Shown piece by piece: positions 1-11,929 of a stretch of DNA of 64,000 nt. Position 1 is the stretch's first letter, and each line of letters begins with the position of its first letter. Below the pieces are notes generated by a model. The model saw only the letters and a program-made list of their open reading frames with translations. It had not been told where the DNA came from and did no database searches. The position numbers and the translations under genes were made by a program. The DNA comes from Lunularia cruciata (taxonomy: Eukaryota; Streptophyta; Marchantiopsida; Lunulariales; Lunulariaceae): positions 67,832,944 to 67,896,943 of the forward strand of contig OX419755.1 in the NCBI GenBank assembly GCA_948567375.1, given 5' to 3'.

Positions 1-47
1 TAATAAATTAGGTAGATTAGGGGTGGCATGATAAAGTAGCAACAATG

Positions 48-940
48 GTGGCAATGTCCGAGGTTATGATTATTATGCAGCAACAAATCAAACACCTTAC
101 TCAATTGTTGGATGAACGAGATCATCGACGATAGAAGCACGCAAAGAAGGTACTAGTTAGAGAAGGAGAAGATCAAATTTGATTCCCTAAACCTAAGGTA
201 TTTAAAGGCAAAAATCTCTTGAGTGTAGTGGAGAATTTTGTGTTTGATTGTGAATGTTATTTTGCAGCTACCAATCTTCAAGATGAATGGAAAGAGATTC
301 TCTTGGCTTCTAGCCAATTGCATGGGGTAGCAATTATATAGTGGTGATTCCAAAAAGAACAAGCTAAATGGAAAATTGTTATACCAATCTTGACGTGGGT
401 AGAATTCAAGAATGCAATAATTAGTCAATTCCAAGCTATAAATACTACATGAACTGCATTGGATAGGTTGGCAGAGTTGAAATAAATTGGCTCTATAAGA
501 AGTTACATCACATAATTCTAAACACCATCATGCAAATTCAATATATATTGGAAGGTGAAGTTGTGGATTGATTTGTGAGTGGCTTGAAGTCAAGAACCAA
601 ATAAAAGGTAACCATGCAAGAGCCACAACACTTGGAGGAAGCCATGTGGTTGGTCGAACATTTGGATTCCTTGGTTGCAATAACTTGGTCTCGAACTTGA
701 CCTCCACAAAACCTACCAATACACTACACATGGATGGAGGAGCTGGAACCAATGGAGATTGATGCCATTCAACAAAGACCACGTGGCATTGCATATAGAG
801 AAAACTAAGACAAAATGATGGTTGTTTTTATCATCACCAATTGGGACATGGCATTGTTGCATGTACACTCAAGAATTGGCGACCTCGACAAGTTCCCCAG
901 ATGGAGTTTGTGGAGCAGAATGATCAAGGAAACAAGGAAT
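48..940 (+). pseudogene. G1 gag remnant
   Basis: The stretch aligns by eye with G2 12600-13500 and carries gag-like text (a run of Gln-rich residues near the start and a zinc-knuckle remnant near 818-880). The knuckle reads Cys-Phe-Tyr-His with the later His and Cys still present, so its second cysteine has become histidine. Several stops break the frame. The function would have been nucleocapsid assembly; nothing here is translatable as a unit. Confidence 0.6.
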
Positions 941-1570
941 CCTTGGAGGAGAATTCTTTGGAAGTTCTATATAATTCTTTAGAAGTTCTAAGAATTCTAT
1001 GTTCATGAAATTAACAAAAGAATTGGGTATTCCTATCAAACCAATAATGGAAGTAGATTGATGATAGTAGATGGCAGAAAGGGTTCTACATTTTGTACCT
1101 TGCATCTTGTTACCTTCAAGATTGGGAATGAGTATTTGGCGTGTACGAGGTTTATAGTGGCATCTCTACACTATGATATCATTCTAGGACTACCTTGGCT
1201 TGAACGTCATAAGGTTCAATTTGATTGGATCCAACAAAAAATTCAAATACAACACCAAGGTAAGAATTTTTTATTAGGTTGTCTAGCACCTTTGAGTAAG
1301 ACATCTAGAGATAGTTAGTCCCAAGATGGAAAGTTTGTTAGGAAAGCAGCCATAGAGCAAGCTTTGGAAGAAGAGAAGCCCCAAGATAGAAATTCTATAA
1401 GGAAAGCAGCCATAGAGTAAGCTTTGAAGGAAGAGAAATCTTAAGATGTGAAGTCTGTCGGTAAAACAACTATAGAGCAAGCTTTGGAGGAAGATAAGTT
1501 TGTTTTTATAGTGTGAATCAAGCCGATTGCACAAGGAGAAACTTAGGAGAGTCAAGAGCCTCATTGCACA

Positions 1571-2460
1571 ATGGTTGAGCACATAGTTCAAGAATTTGTG
1601 GACGTGTATCTGGATGATTTACCAAAGGGATTACCCTTTGATTGTGGTATGCCCGTCAAGATTGAGTTAGTACCAAGGAGTACTCTAGTGAGTAGACCAA
1701 TCTATCAGCTCTCACCAAAGGAGTTTGAGGAGTTGCAAAAAACACTCATGGAGTTGTTGGAGAAGGATTTCACACAACATATATCTCCTTTGGAAGCACC
1801 GGTACTATTCTTTCCAAAGAAACATGGAGGACTTCATTTCTATATTGATTATTGTGGGCTCAATAAATAGACAAGGAAGAATGTATACCCATTGCCTCCA
1901 ATTGATGACTTGTTTGATCAATTGAGCGCAACAAAATACTTCTCCAAGTTAGATCTTTGCAATGGCTTGGCAAATCTCCATCGATAAGGAGGATCTGCAA
2001 AAGATTCCTTTCACACAAAGTATGGACATTTTGAGTGGAAAGTTTTGCCTTTTGGGCTCACTAATGCTCCAGCAATCTTCATGGATCAAATGCATTGGTT
2101 GTTGGATGGATTGTTGGATCTGTACATGGTGCTGTTCTTGGATGATATTTTAATCTATAGCAAGACAGAAGAAGAATATATGAATCATGTGCAAGAAGTC
2201 CTAAGACGACTACAACCGTGGAATTTTTATTGCAAGAAGTCAAAGTGTGTCTTTTGGCAAGAGGAAGTTACCTTCTTGGGTCACAAGATCTCATTGGAAG
2301 GGATCAAGATGGAAAAAAAAAATCAAGGCCATCATTGATTGGCCTACTTCAAAGGATGCTACTGAAGTACAAGCATTTAATGGATTGGCTAGTTTTTACC
2401 GACGGTTCATCCACTATTATGATCATGTGACCGCATCATTGACCAATCTCTTGTGAAAGA
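1571..2460 (+). pseudogene. G1 reverse transcriptase (broken)
   Basis: Typical gypsy reverse transcriptase blocks occur in order: LSPKEFEEL, a PKKHGGLHF block (normally PKKDGG), MPFGLTNAP and the catalytic FLDD box (Asp-Asp at 2141-2146), followed by a thumb-like segment. Frames shift at about 1870, 1960 and 2330, and a stop (TAG) follows the LNK block near 1868. Compared with G2, this copy keeps the roughly ten residues before FLDD that G2 has lost. Confidence 0.85.
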
Positions 2461-2464
2461 ACTC

Positions 2465-2896
2465 AAGTTTTCAATGGACCAACAAGCATGGAGAAGCATT
2501 CCAGAAGTTGAAACATATGGTGTCTTCAATACCAATTCTTCAACCATATGATCCTCAACTACCATGTGTAGTTGATTTTGATACCTCTAACTTTGCAATT
2601 GGAGCCGTGTTGCAATAAGAATTCATATATGGATTACATCCCATTGCCTCTATGTCTTACCGACTAAATACAACAGAAAGGAATTACTTTGCTTGAGATT
2701 GGGAACAACTAGCAATGGCATATGCCACCAAGGTATGGAGGCATTATCTCTTGGGAAAACAAGTGGTCATGCAAACTGATCATAAGCCCTTGTTGCAGAT
2801 ATTATATTTGGAACACAAGAAGAATCGACACCAGCGATGAGAGGAACAACTATAGTTATTTGACATCAAACTTGAATACAAACCCGATTGGTTCTG
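2465..2896 (+). pseudogene. G1 RNase H remnant, truncated by LTR-X
   Basis: The segment holds the gypsy RNase H signature, with an Asp-Phe-Asp-Thr-Ser start and NFAIGAVL at about 2571-2615, then the LEHKK block near 2810. A TAA at 2616-2618 stands where G2 has CAA. The frame ends abruptly at 2896, at the edge of LTR-X; in G2 the equivalent position continues into integrase. Confidence 0.7.
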
Positions 2897-3603
2897 TGAG
2901 CCGGCATGTCTCTCACTCAGGATGAACCTCTGATGGCTATTATGGTAGCACACCATGGACTAAAAAGATAAAGAATCTAAACTCCATCATACGCCTCCAA
3001 GGCTAACACTCCAAGACTCAAGACATGACTCAAGATATTGTTCACTAGAGAACTCAATGAGAGAGAGAGATAATAACAAATGAAAGGATGATGAATATCT
3101 CATCACCCCTAGTTTATATACTTGTGAACTAGTTACGCACCAAAATTACTAATTAATGGAGTAACTCAAGTTACTAGACTAAAAGTCAAGTAAAATTAAA
3201 ATATAAGTATAAAGGAATATCTATCCACATGGGCATATTCCACTAAGCATGTGACCTTATCTTCACCTAACAAGTAAGTCAAGGATTCATTCACATGGGC
3301 TATCCTTGGACTTTAGAAAAATTCAAACAAAAATGCTTGCGTACCCAAGAGGTCTCAATTCTTTCCTCAAAGCCAAACATTTATGAATAATATTAAATAA
3401 ATACATTAGAATTCAAAATAGTGATGTTCATTTTTTTCACTTCTTCTAAAGTAAGACCCCCTTTATTTTAGCTATGACTAACTTTAACTAATTATGATTA
3501 ATCTAGAATCATTTTTTATTTCTATATAAATAATATTTCTCAAATATTTGTAATACCAAACTAAATATTATAATACCACACATATGCACAAATGAGTGTT
3601 ACA
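2897..3603 (-). repeat. 3' LTR of gypsy-type element X (minus strand)
   Basis: On the minus strand this block begins TGTAACACTC and ends GGCTCA, and it matches the 690-bp solo LTR at 15750-16439 along its whole length with scattered changes. It is directly preceded (minus strand) by a G-rich polypurine tract at 3604-3618, which marks it as a 3' LTR. It abuts the cut RNase H of G1. I see no matching target duplication around it, which fits a truncated or rearranged insertion. Confidence 0.8.
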
Positions 3604-3618
3604 TTTACCCCCCATTAA
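3604..3618 (-). other. Polypurine tract of element X
   Basis: On the minus strand it reads TTAATGGGGGGTAAA immediately before the TGTAACAC start of the LTR, as expected for the plus-strand DNA primer of an LTR retrotransposon. Confidence 0.65.
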
Positions 3619-4040
3619 GTTTTCACTTTGTCCTCAAAATGAAAGTCTCTCTACCTTCTATGATATATCTTGAACTTATCATGGTTAATCCTATCAAAGT
3701 ATATTCCTCTCAACATCTTGAGATCATAAATGTAATTGCCCCACACCTTCTCCACTATAAAAAATTCAAAATATTTAAGTAAATACTTTTTTTATATTCT
3801 CTTGAATTGAATGGAATCAAATAACATTAACTAATTACCTTCTTTGAAAGACTCCATTTTCTTCTTGCTTTATCTCTTGTCATAGCTCTCTTTTTATTTC
3901 CTTTGGATTTACTTCATTCGATCTATAATAAATATTCTTCTCTTTTCTAATTCCATGAGTTGATCTTTCATTGACTGCTTTGTATCATCTCCTTGTATTT
4001 TCTTTAATTTTTTATAAATATTTTGGAAAATAGAAAAATC
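3604..4040 (-). pseudogene. Element X integrase C-terminal (GPY/F-like) tail
   Basis: Reading the minus strand with frameshifts allowed gives text like FKEGN, KYFEPFIVEKVW and IYDLKMLRG, which resembles the GPY/F segment at the end of gypsy integrases without a chromodomain. It ends just before the polypurine tract at 3604-3618 and LTR-X. Upstream text (LMELEKRRI, DRMKQIQRK) fits the alpha-helical stretch before GPY/F. The rest of element X is missing or unrecognisable. Confidence is moderate because the reading needs several frame changes. Confidence 0.55.
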
Positions 4041-4907
4041 AAAATGAATAGATAAAATAGACTCAATATCATACACTAATTGAATCAAAAAATATCCGAC
4101 AAAATTCTTTAAGTTATTCTATACTCTTGTCAATTTGCATGAATCTTTTAAACTAATAATATTTAATCTCTTTCATTGTTACATCTTTGGTCGATATCAT
4201 ATACAAAATTGAAAGAACTTTTCGGTCAAATCAATTAAATTTGACTTATAAAATAGAATTATTATATATATAATAGAAAAATGTTGTAATATAATTAAAT
4301 GATATTTTCTGCAAAAGAAATTTATATCAAAAATAAACTTCAAAAAATATTCAATATAATAATAATTTTTGTGAATAACATCCATAAAATAAATAAAGAT
4401 ACTATATATGAATATAGATATTTAACGAAAATAAAAATGATTAAAATTATATTTTTTAATATAGATTCTTGAAAATATAACATGCCTACTAAGGATAATC
4501 CATAATTTATCTTAAAAAGTTAACTTTTTGTTATTTAATTTGATTTTGGTTTGCAACCGGGAGAAATATAACTATGAAGACAATTTACTTTAAGCGAAAT
4601 AGCAAAACAAATCCAAACCTCATTAACAAAACAAAACATGTACAAATACATGTATTAACAAATAAAGAAGAAAACCGGCTTAGAAAAAATGGAAGGAAGA
4701 TCCCATCAAGCGCCACGGGGCTAAATCACAATAGAGTCTACATGAGAAATCTTACACACAAATAAATAGGTAAAATTAAAAGAAAGAAAAAACGAGCTAA
4801 GCCACAATAGAGTGTATATGAAAAATCTGCCGCACAAATAAATAAACAATTAATTACAATTACATTGTATATGGATGAGCAGCAGTTTCAAACCAAGCCA
4901 ACATTGT
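4041..4907. other. AT-rich intergenic DNA, nothing recognised
   Basis: Very AT-rich, with short ORFs only and no motif I recognise. The right part (about 4780-4907) would contain the 3' UTR of the minus-strand gene that ends at 4908. Confidence 0.5.
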
Positions 4908-5390
4908 TTAGGCAGTGAGCGTTTTATCGAGAGTATTGAGATTGGCACTAAAAGTCCCCGTCATCGCCTCCACAAACTCCTCTTCTGAGACATCCTTCAT
5001 CGGGTTGACCTCCATCGACCATGTAACATCAGATTCCTCAGCACCTTCGACTTGGATTGTCCCTCTGTACGATTCGCAGCCACTGACAATGTTTATTTCC
5101 TCAATGCTGTAAGTTGTGACATGTTTCTCGTGATCGACGGATAAGAGTCTTTCTTTTGCTTTGATAAGCCCGAGCGTCGGATGAGGTCCTGTGACAAGGC
5201 GGAGGCAACCGACTTCGTTGGGCGTTCCGTCGATACACTCACTGGAAGAAAAGAGTTGTGGAAAGCGTTTCGCAATTCCACAAAAGTCCGCCAAGACTTC
5301 CCACACTTTCTCCACGGGAGCTGCGATGTGCTTGGTCTCCTTTCCGCGCCATTTCGTTTCTGATTCTTTCGCTGGCGAGGTGGAGTCCAT
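4908..5390 (-). CDS. Lachrymatory-factor-synthase-like / polyketide-cyclase (SRPBCC) protein
   Basis: A single exon of 160 codons. The ATG at 5390-5388 sits in a good context (ACCATGG); the frame stays open upstream but without a better start. The protein resembles plant Bet v1/START-fold 'lachrymatory-factor synthase-like' proteins: KWRGKETKHIAAPVEKVWEV at residues 13-32 forms the opening strand and helix, followed by DFCGIAKRFPQL, CLRLVTG, RLLSVDHEKHVTTYSIEE, and a C-terminal helix ending LNTLDKTLTA. The fold makes a hydrophobic ligand pocket; the ligand is unknown here. The ABA-receptor (PYL) gate motif SGLPA is absent, so I do not call it an ABA receptor. No signal peptide or membrane segment is visible, which suggests a cytosolic protein. 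It stands alone between transposons. Confidence 0.85.
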   Translation of the reverse strand: MDSTSPAKESETKWRGKETKHIAAPVEKVWEVLADFCGIAKRFPQLFSSSECIDGTPNEVGCLRLVTGPHPTLGLIKAKERLLSVDHEKHVTTYSIEEINIVSGCESYRGTIQVEGAEESDVTWSMEVNPMKDVSEEEFVEAMTGTFSANLNTLDKTLTA

Positions 5391-7194
5391 GGTGAGGTAC
5401 GAATTTCTAGTCGGTTTCAGCTTCGTTGATCCTGAATTGAAATCGATTCCAGGCCGAGGGGATAATAAACAACAGTACAATCGAGAAACGTGATCAATTG
5501 AATTAAAACAAAGGTGCGTAAAGATACAAGGTTCCGGGATTGGGCCTTCCGAGGCGGGCTTGCAAGTACCGGGGCCATTTCAAGCAGAAAGAACACCCAA
5601 GTGAAGTGGTTAAAAAATTTTATGCGGACCAACACGGTAATGCAGTTGATCCACCGTTCGATGCAGATGATAAATTCTCATTCGAGCAACACGCAATTAA
5701 AACGACAATTGCAGAAAAATTCGGCGAATGATCTATACTCGGCATCCCTTCGTGGAAAGGGCACGAGGAAGAATTGCACGAAACTCTGCTTACCTGAAGA
5801 ATGGCACGAAAGAAGAGAAGAGCAAGAAGAGCAGTAAAATTGGAATCGGAAGGCCTGGACGTTGAATCGCTGCTTTTAAGGTTCGAGGATCAGCGAAGCT
5901 GCTTCGCTGATCCTCGACCCTTATTGAGTCACGCAGCATAGACGATCTCTCACAGATGGTATTCTTGTCTTACTCTTAGAAGAAGAACACGGAATCATTT
6001 CCCCGAGGCCTGTATTTTGATCCTCTAAGCACCATGTGGTCACAGCAAACTGCGCAAGTCAACGCAGGTTCACGTAATCACATGGCTCAATGATGTACGT
6101 CAGTTTTGACGTCCGTCAGCCTCTAAAACATTGACGGAAAGAGTATAATCATGTGTCCATGGGAGTGCATAGGTCCGGCAGTTAATTTGGATGTACGTCA
6201 ATCTCATATGTATACTTGTGATGACAGGTCACTTTGGATTATTGACTGGCATTAATAGATAACCAATTCTCGAGTTAGGTTAAGTAAAGTAAAGAGTTTG
6301 GGGTTTGCAAATCAATAAGAAAACTTTTACATTTGCTTTTAACAAAGGAGTGATCGTCAAATTTAGCTTTTCGTTTTCTTATATATAGATGAATTTTTAT
6401 AATTTTATGATTAATGGAATTTCAAAGAAAAAATCTGATGGAATTAATCACATTAGTAAGAGGAAATAAATTTATGAATAAAAAAAATTTATTATACCCG
6501 AGTACTGGAATTGGTTTTTGTCGATAAATTATTTCCTTTTTATCTCACGAAAAATATTAATAAAATATTTTTAATTTTAAATCACACATGACCAACATTG
6601 AATAACCGTCCAAAAATAAAAAATATTACATCTGTATCCAGTCTCGAAATTCAAAAATTAAAATGAAAAATGTATTTACTTTGAAAGATTAAAGACTCGA
6701 TATAACGAAGACGAGAAGTAGACTAGTTCATTCTCGGGCAAACTTGTCACATATATTAATTTCGATAATTTTATTATACGTTGTATCACCCGACCCATTA
6801 ACCTAGCAAATTCTCGGATCGAAAGAATTCAAACGAAACTAGAGCTACCTGACGGATAAGCTCCGGCTGAGGCTTTGAACATCAGGCAGACCTGACGTGC
6901 ACATGAGCTCCGTCAACATTGTAATTGCCGGACTTTGTCTTTTAGTGGACCACCGGAACCCAAAAGAGCCATGTGAATCGCCTAGATTGCCGCTGTCAAT
7001 GAAGGGCCAGCACGTACAATCTCTGTTCATCCAGTTGTAAGTCAATGAGGCCTAACACGGATAATCTCTGTTCCTACGGTTGACTATATGAACCGACCTG
7101 ATCAGTCTTGGATTCCCTAGCGACACAATAGAGGTTTTAGAAATAGTTTTCGATGCTTTATATATTTTCATACAAGTTTTTAATTGACACATAC
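5391..7194. other. Intergenic DNA, probably the promoter side of the 4908-5390 gene
   Basis: No gene is supported. The stretch holds one strong inverted repeat (5883-5917, listed separately), an AT-rich part at 6280-6800 and a few ORFs under 110 codons without a recognisable family. Confidence 0.5.
5883..5917. repeat. Perfect 17-bp inverted repeat with 1-nt loop
   Basis: TCGAGGATCAGCGAAGC, one T, then its exact reverse complement. With one mismatch the arms extend to about 20 bp. It could form a cruciform or RNA hairpin, or be the closed tip of a palindromic rearrangement. Confidence 0.9.
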
Positions 7195-7200
7195 CATCGG

Positions 7201-7338
7201 TACCGGGTTCGGGGCGAGAGGAAAAACTGGAGCCACTGCGAGAGGAAAAATGAGACAACATAGCATCCGTACCGGGTTCGGGGCGAGAGGAAGAAAGGGA
7301 CCCACTCCGAGACGAAAAAAGAGACCTGTTGTAGGGTT
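7201..7338. repeat. 69-bp direct repeat, two copies
   Basis: The block TACCGGGTTCGGGGCGAGAG starts at 7201 and again at 7270, with related flanks, so the period is 69 bp (23 codons). A third, partial match (AGGGTTCGGACGAAAA) follows near 7333. It is GC-richer than its AT-rich surroundings. On the minus strand it gives a repeated SSRPEPGTD peptide, but I see no supporting gene. Confidence 0.75.
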
Positions 7339-7867
7339 CGGACGAAAAAAAATCCACTTTGGATTTCCATCCAAGTCTTTTATTTTTAGCAAACTCCATA
7401 ACATATTGTTTTGAAAATAATAATAAAGAACAAGAGATATGAAATTCCCAATTTACACACATCAAAATATTAATTATAATTTAGGGTTAATGAAGAGCTT
7501 GATTTAATTTGAATCTAAATGCCAACCACCAAAGCGGAGATGGTTAGAGACGAAGAAATTGACTAGGGAGTGAATTCAGTTGCAACACAATCCAATTTCT
7601 GCAATTTCCTTGCTTGAAAGGATCTTTCTATCTCTGTGGATTTATAGTGATCAATTTATTGGCTCGAATGTAATTTTTCTTGATTTATTGAGTGTGGATC
7701 TACTTGCTTGAGTGATCTCTCCATACCAATTCATTTTTCTCAAAGAATCTCCTTTGAGTATTCACACTAGAGAAAATGTGAAGAGAGTATGAATTCATGG
7801 TGTTATTTTGCGGGTAGATTCAAGAATTGAGGAAAATAGAGTACAACATGAAAATAGAGTAGAGCTG

Positions 7868-9120
7868 ATGAGAGGCAGCACTTGTGGAGAACTAACCAGA
7901 AACATTAGGAAATATATACAATGGCTTGTCCAATTAAATTTGGAGATAATGTTGGATGAACTAGAATATAAAGAGAAGATTTAGATATGCTAGAACTATT
8001 GATTAGTGGATGGGGGTATGCCCATATGCAGAGGTACTTAGAACCCAAAGTTCTGTATCTTCGTAGTTGGGAATTTGTGATTAAATATTTTAGAAGTCTA
8101 GATGTGAAGGAATTTTCTAGTTGACTAGAATGGACATTATGGACAAGATTAGTAGATCTTATAAAGGCTCATAATGTATTTCAAAAGAACTATCGACAAG
8201 AGAAAACACCAGTGTGGATCCAAGTAACTCTCACTCTCGATAGATTTGTGCATCATAGTAATGGAGCTTGGGTTAAACATTTGGGGCACTAGTGCAGGTT
8301 CAACAATTGCCTTTACAGATTGTATTAATTGTTAACAATTAACAATCTTTACTTAAATGGCCTTTACAGATTTACAGCCATATTAAATTTGATGAGGAGT
8401 CAAGTGGCATGGCCCGAGCACAAGGAGAGAAGGAGAATATTAGTAGTTTTTGCACACAAAGGTTTCCATGGTTGTGTAGGTTTGGTAGATGGAACATTGT
8501 TTCCTCTTGTAGCTCAACCTACTGTGGATGGAAATATATATTTTAGTTGAAAGGGCTCCTATTCCTTAAACGACAAATTGATTTGTGATGATAAAAGGTA
8601 ATTATACATTTCACAAGAAGTAAGTATTCAATATCTAATTCCTCCTTTGTTAGTTGATTAGATTTTGTGCAACTTTTTGTATTGATTTGTTTATTTGTAA
8701 TGATTTGATTCAAGTCTTGATGTTTTATTTGTAGGAATGCAAAGGTCATGTCACGACATGATGTGATTTGAACAAAATAGGGGATGTCTTAGTTTTGAGG
8801 CCAAAGAGTACCTTTAAGGTGATTCTAGTTATGGTACCTATGCATCACCTAGTCCATGCCTTCAAGCAGGCCCCGACGGAGGATAAGCAAGAGTTCAACA
8901 AACATTGGCAAAGGCAAGAGTGATAAATGAGCATTGTATAGGAGTTTTGAAAGCTAGATGTAAATCTCTTTGGGAGTTGAGAGTGCAACTTAAAGACAAT
9001 AGTAGAAATCTTTATTTGTTAAATTTAGTTTCAGTTTGTATTATTTTACATAATGTTTGTATCAATAAGTCTGATATTTGGTTAGAAGACGAGGTGGATT
9101 TACCAAGGGAACTCAAGTAG
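7868..9120 (+). pseudogene. PIF/Harbinger transposase of element A (broken)
   Basis: The product would be a DDE nuclease (DDE_4 / HARBI1-like) that cuts and joins transposon ends. From the ATG at 7868 the frame follows the transposase of element B but with several stops. Visible landmarks are CVGLVDGTLFPL (first catalytic Asp, near 8480), a GDSSYGTYASPSPCLQ-type region whose frame is shifted, and VINEHCIGVLKARC near 8920 (catalytic Glu). One intron seems present: GGTAATTATAC near 8597 as donor and TTTGTAGGAATGC near 8735 as acceptor, matching the intron of B. A one-base deletion before VINEHC breaks the last part. It is inactive. Confidence 0.85.
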
Positions 9121-10853
9121 ATACATAAATTTCTCTCAATAGAATGGAGCTTGGTAGAGAGGAAAGTAAGTCAAGGATGATACAACAATGCCTTGCTCAT
9201 CATCTCAAGTGTATAGAATAAGATTATGTTCTATTGTCATAAAAATTATCCTTTATGATAAGCACAAAGTCGTTCTCTTATTCTTCTTCATGATCTAGTA
9301 TTATTTGGAGAATGTTAACCACTAGTCTTGTTCCTATGCATAAACATGTTTTATTTACAATATAGTAATCCATGAATTCCACTTAGTATTTTCAATTTAG
9401 TATTCCAAGTTTGATACGGTTGGTTGTTTCTCATTGACACCCTACAAAAGGCCCTAGTTGATTTTTCATTGTTTGTTGACACTCGGAGTGGATGTTAGAG
9501 GGCATTGGGTGACGCCTGGTATGAATTGAAAGGCATTAGTTGGTAGGCTGGCGCTAGGTGATGCTCGATGTGGATGGGAAAAGGTGCAAGTGTTGCTGGT
9601 TGCCACCCGGTGAAGATAAAAAAGGGTTTCCAATTTAAGGTTGGTATCTATTGCCGCCCGATGTGGTGTGTTTAGGTTTATGACAAAAAGTTGGCACCTG
9701 TTACCACACAATGGCACCCATTCTCAAGGCAATGGCTTAGGTATGCTAGTTGACAATGTGTCATGTTGCATGATGCCATTGGTTGCTACTCAAAATTTGG
9801 TAATTTTTTCCCAAATTTAGGTTCTTTTGTGGTGAAATGTGAATTTTTCCCAGCAAAATATAGATTTAGGATTTCATTTGAGTGTCTATATAAACTCATA
9901 CTTGCTGCAAAGAAGTCACCATTTTGCACATTCTCTGAGAGAAATCTGGATTTTGAAAGAGGAGTGCAATTCTATTCTTTGAAGAATAGACTTTGTGTTT
10001 GAAGACTAAAAAGTTTTGGGTTTTCAAAGGAAGATTACCATTTGAAGGAGTGTGCCATTTGAGAAAGTACCTTAAAAATAGAAGTAGAGTAGGAGTGCAA
10101 TTGGGGAGGAATTTGGGAAAGACTTGTTGCTATTAGAGAGTAGAGTGAGTGCGATTCAAGAGGGATTTGGGAGAGAAAGGGAGATTGGGAGGTTTAGGAG
10201 AGAGAGAATTGAGAGAAAGAAAGCTTGGCAAGAGAGAAAGTGAGGAAAGAAAATTTTGAAAGAAATCAAGTGTTGAGAGGAAAGCAAGTGTGGAAGTGCA
10301 AATAGAAATTTCCCATGGCAGAAATTTTGGGGTTATGAGAAGATTGCTGATAGTGAAGATATGATCAATACTCATGGAAGGAGATTAGTTAATTGATTTT
10401 CACACAATTCAACACCTAATTACCTTCATAAAATGATATTGTATGGATACACACCAAGTTCAAATTGTTAATGTTGAAATCAAGGAGGTTGATCTTGATG
10501 TTCTTGGCTTGAAAATAACCCTTGGGCTACACTACCCTCGGCCAAAGTGTAATATTTCTTTTCTCCCATTCTCTTCTCTTTCTTGCTTTTTGTTTGTTTT
10601 TGAACCCCACTTGAGTTTTTTTCTTATGTTTTCTAAGTCAGATCATCCGTGCCTATGGGCGTCACTTGGTGCCAACTTGTGTAGCTTGCACTATCCTAGA
10701 GCATCTAAGAGTGTCTCCCAATGGCACTTGGCTTGTCTTGCAATGCCTCCAAGCATCACCCCACATTGCATAGCCTTAAATCCTAAAACCATGCATTGGT
10801 TGCCCAATACTTTTTCCTATCCCATAGCATCAACAAGCACTACTTAGCATCTT
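9121..10853. other. Spacer between the two genes of Harbinger A
   Basis: No gene is visible. 9440-9740 is rich in GGC/GGTG words resembling the low-complexity spacer of element B (27838-28030). 10140-10340 is a purine-rich stretch (GAGAGA, GAAAG). The rest shows no motif. Confidence 0.5.
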
Positions 10854-11929
10854 CTAGTGTTTGCCATGCTTGATTTCTTGCCAAACTTGAGTTAGCACTT
10901 TGAAATACTGATTTATTTCCTTGGAAAATTTTCCTCCCCATAAGAGATTTATTTTGATTTCATGAGTGCGCTTTGACTCTAGACTCATCTCTTTGAAATT
11001 ATGTTTGTCTGCCCTAACTTTCTTTTTATTAGCACTCAATTTCTTCTCAATCTTGACTTTCATCTTCTTTGTATCTAATCTAACATGCTTAGCTTCTATT
11101 TTCATCAATGTTTTCTCTCTTTTCTTCATGGTGGTGGTTTCTAGTTCAACTAGTTGTAACCTCTCCCTAGATTCTATAATTTTTGCCTTCAACATGGTGA
11201 TTTTTGTTGAATCTTGAGACAATGACATACTAGGTGAGATTTTGAATACCTTACTTACAAATGTTCCACCTTTCCTCCTCTTTGGGTTTTCCTTCTTTGT
11301 TGAGGAAAGCGCCCTTTGGCCCATCTCTTGTAGAAGCTAGTGGAGGTGGTGTAAAACAAGGGGAGTCCTTGACTGGTACAACACATTGGGACTCCATTCT
11401 CCAAGCCCTCCATGTAAACACTAGGTAAATTTTCCAACCCTTGGAAGTTACAGACAAATTGGGGACACAAATTCAAGAGCCCCACGTCCAAAGGAGATGG
11501 GAATTGAGATCTAGTCATGATGGTTTCTTTGCATTCATGAACCTCCTTGGAACCAACCTGACTTGAATTGGATTTAAATCTCCCAAACTTACCACAACAT
11601 GTGGAGTCATGTTTGCCCTAAATTAGAACATGGCTTCCATTCTAGCAAAATATGTGCAAATTCCATTCAATTTGTCATCTATAGTTTCTACCTTTTGCCA
11701 TATTCCTTTTCCATGAGACCTTCTCCAATAGACCTCTTTTTCAACTGCTGAGTTTCTTTATAGAATTTTATTTACCTCAACCATTTCTTGTACAATTTAT
11801 CACCTATCATAGAAATTTCTTGTACATTCTATCACAAGTCATAGAAGTAGGAAATCCTTGCACCTCTCCAACCAAAAATGTGGCAATGAAATTCAAAGCA
11901 ATGGATTTTTGAATGATATTTTTGCAATT
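10854..11929 (-). pseudogene. Harbinger A ORF1 (Myb/trihelix-like), C-terminal part
   Basis: This is the C-terminal three quarters of a protein closely related to ORF1 of element B. It has a KRRKGG basic motif, a long charged helix (about 120 residues of Lys/Glu/Arg, likely coiled coil) and a conserved SKRTHEIK block before the stop at 10854. Further 5' the frame has stops but the match with B continues to 11929, exactly where the target duplication of G2 begins. In PIF/Harbinger elements ORF1 is the DNA-binding partner of the transposase; here it is broken by mutations as well as by the insertion. Confidence 0.8.

Larger units (their letters stand above)
1..2896 (+). mobile_element. Ty3/gypsy retrotransposon fragment G1 (5' end outside window)
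   Basis: This is a decayed copy of the same gypsy family as G2 (11935-18544). The leader at base 1 matches the G2 leader near 12567, and the order gag, protease, reverse transcriptase, RNase H is the same. The 5' LTR must lie left of the window. The copy stops at 2896, where an LTR of another family (X) begins on the minus strand; integrase, chromodomain and 3' LTR are missing and do not reappear on the other side. Many stops and frameshifts interrupt the coding frames, so it cannot be autonomous. Confidence 0.85.

Noticed and set aside
1283-1591. Minus-strand ORF with repeated FLQSLLYGCF peptide
   Set aside because: It is the shadow of three direct repeats in the protease-RT linker of G1 (AAAGCAGCCATAGAGCAAGC words), also present in G2 near 13990-14150.
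5514-5837. Two overlapping + ORFs upstream of the SRPBCC gene, one with FKQKEHPSEVVKKFYADQ
   Set aside because: The peptide looks protein-like, but I recognise no family, no splice context supports an exon, and the frames overlap.
7052-7465. 137-codon minus-strand ORF with repeated SSRPEPGTD
   Set aside because: The frame is produced by the 69-bp DNA repeat; nothing else supports a gene.
7474-7492. AAT followed by TTAGGGTTAATGAAGAG as left end of Harbinger A
   Set aside because: Only weakly similar to the AGGGGGTTTCA ends; the distance to the transposase does not settle it.
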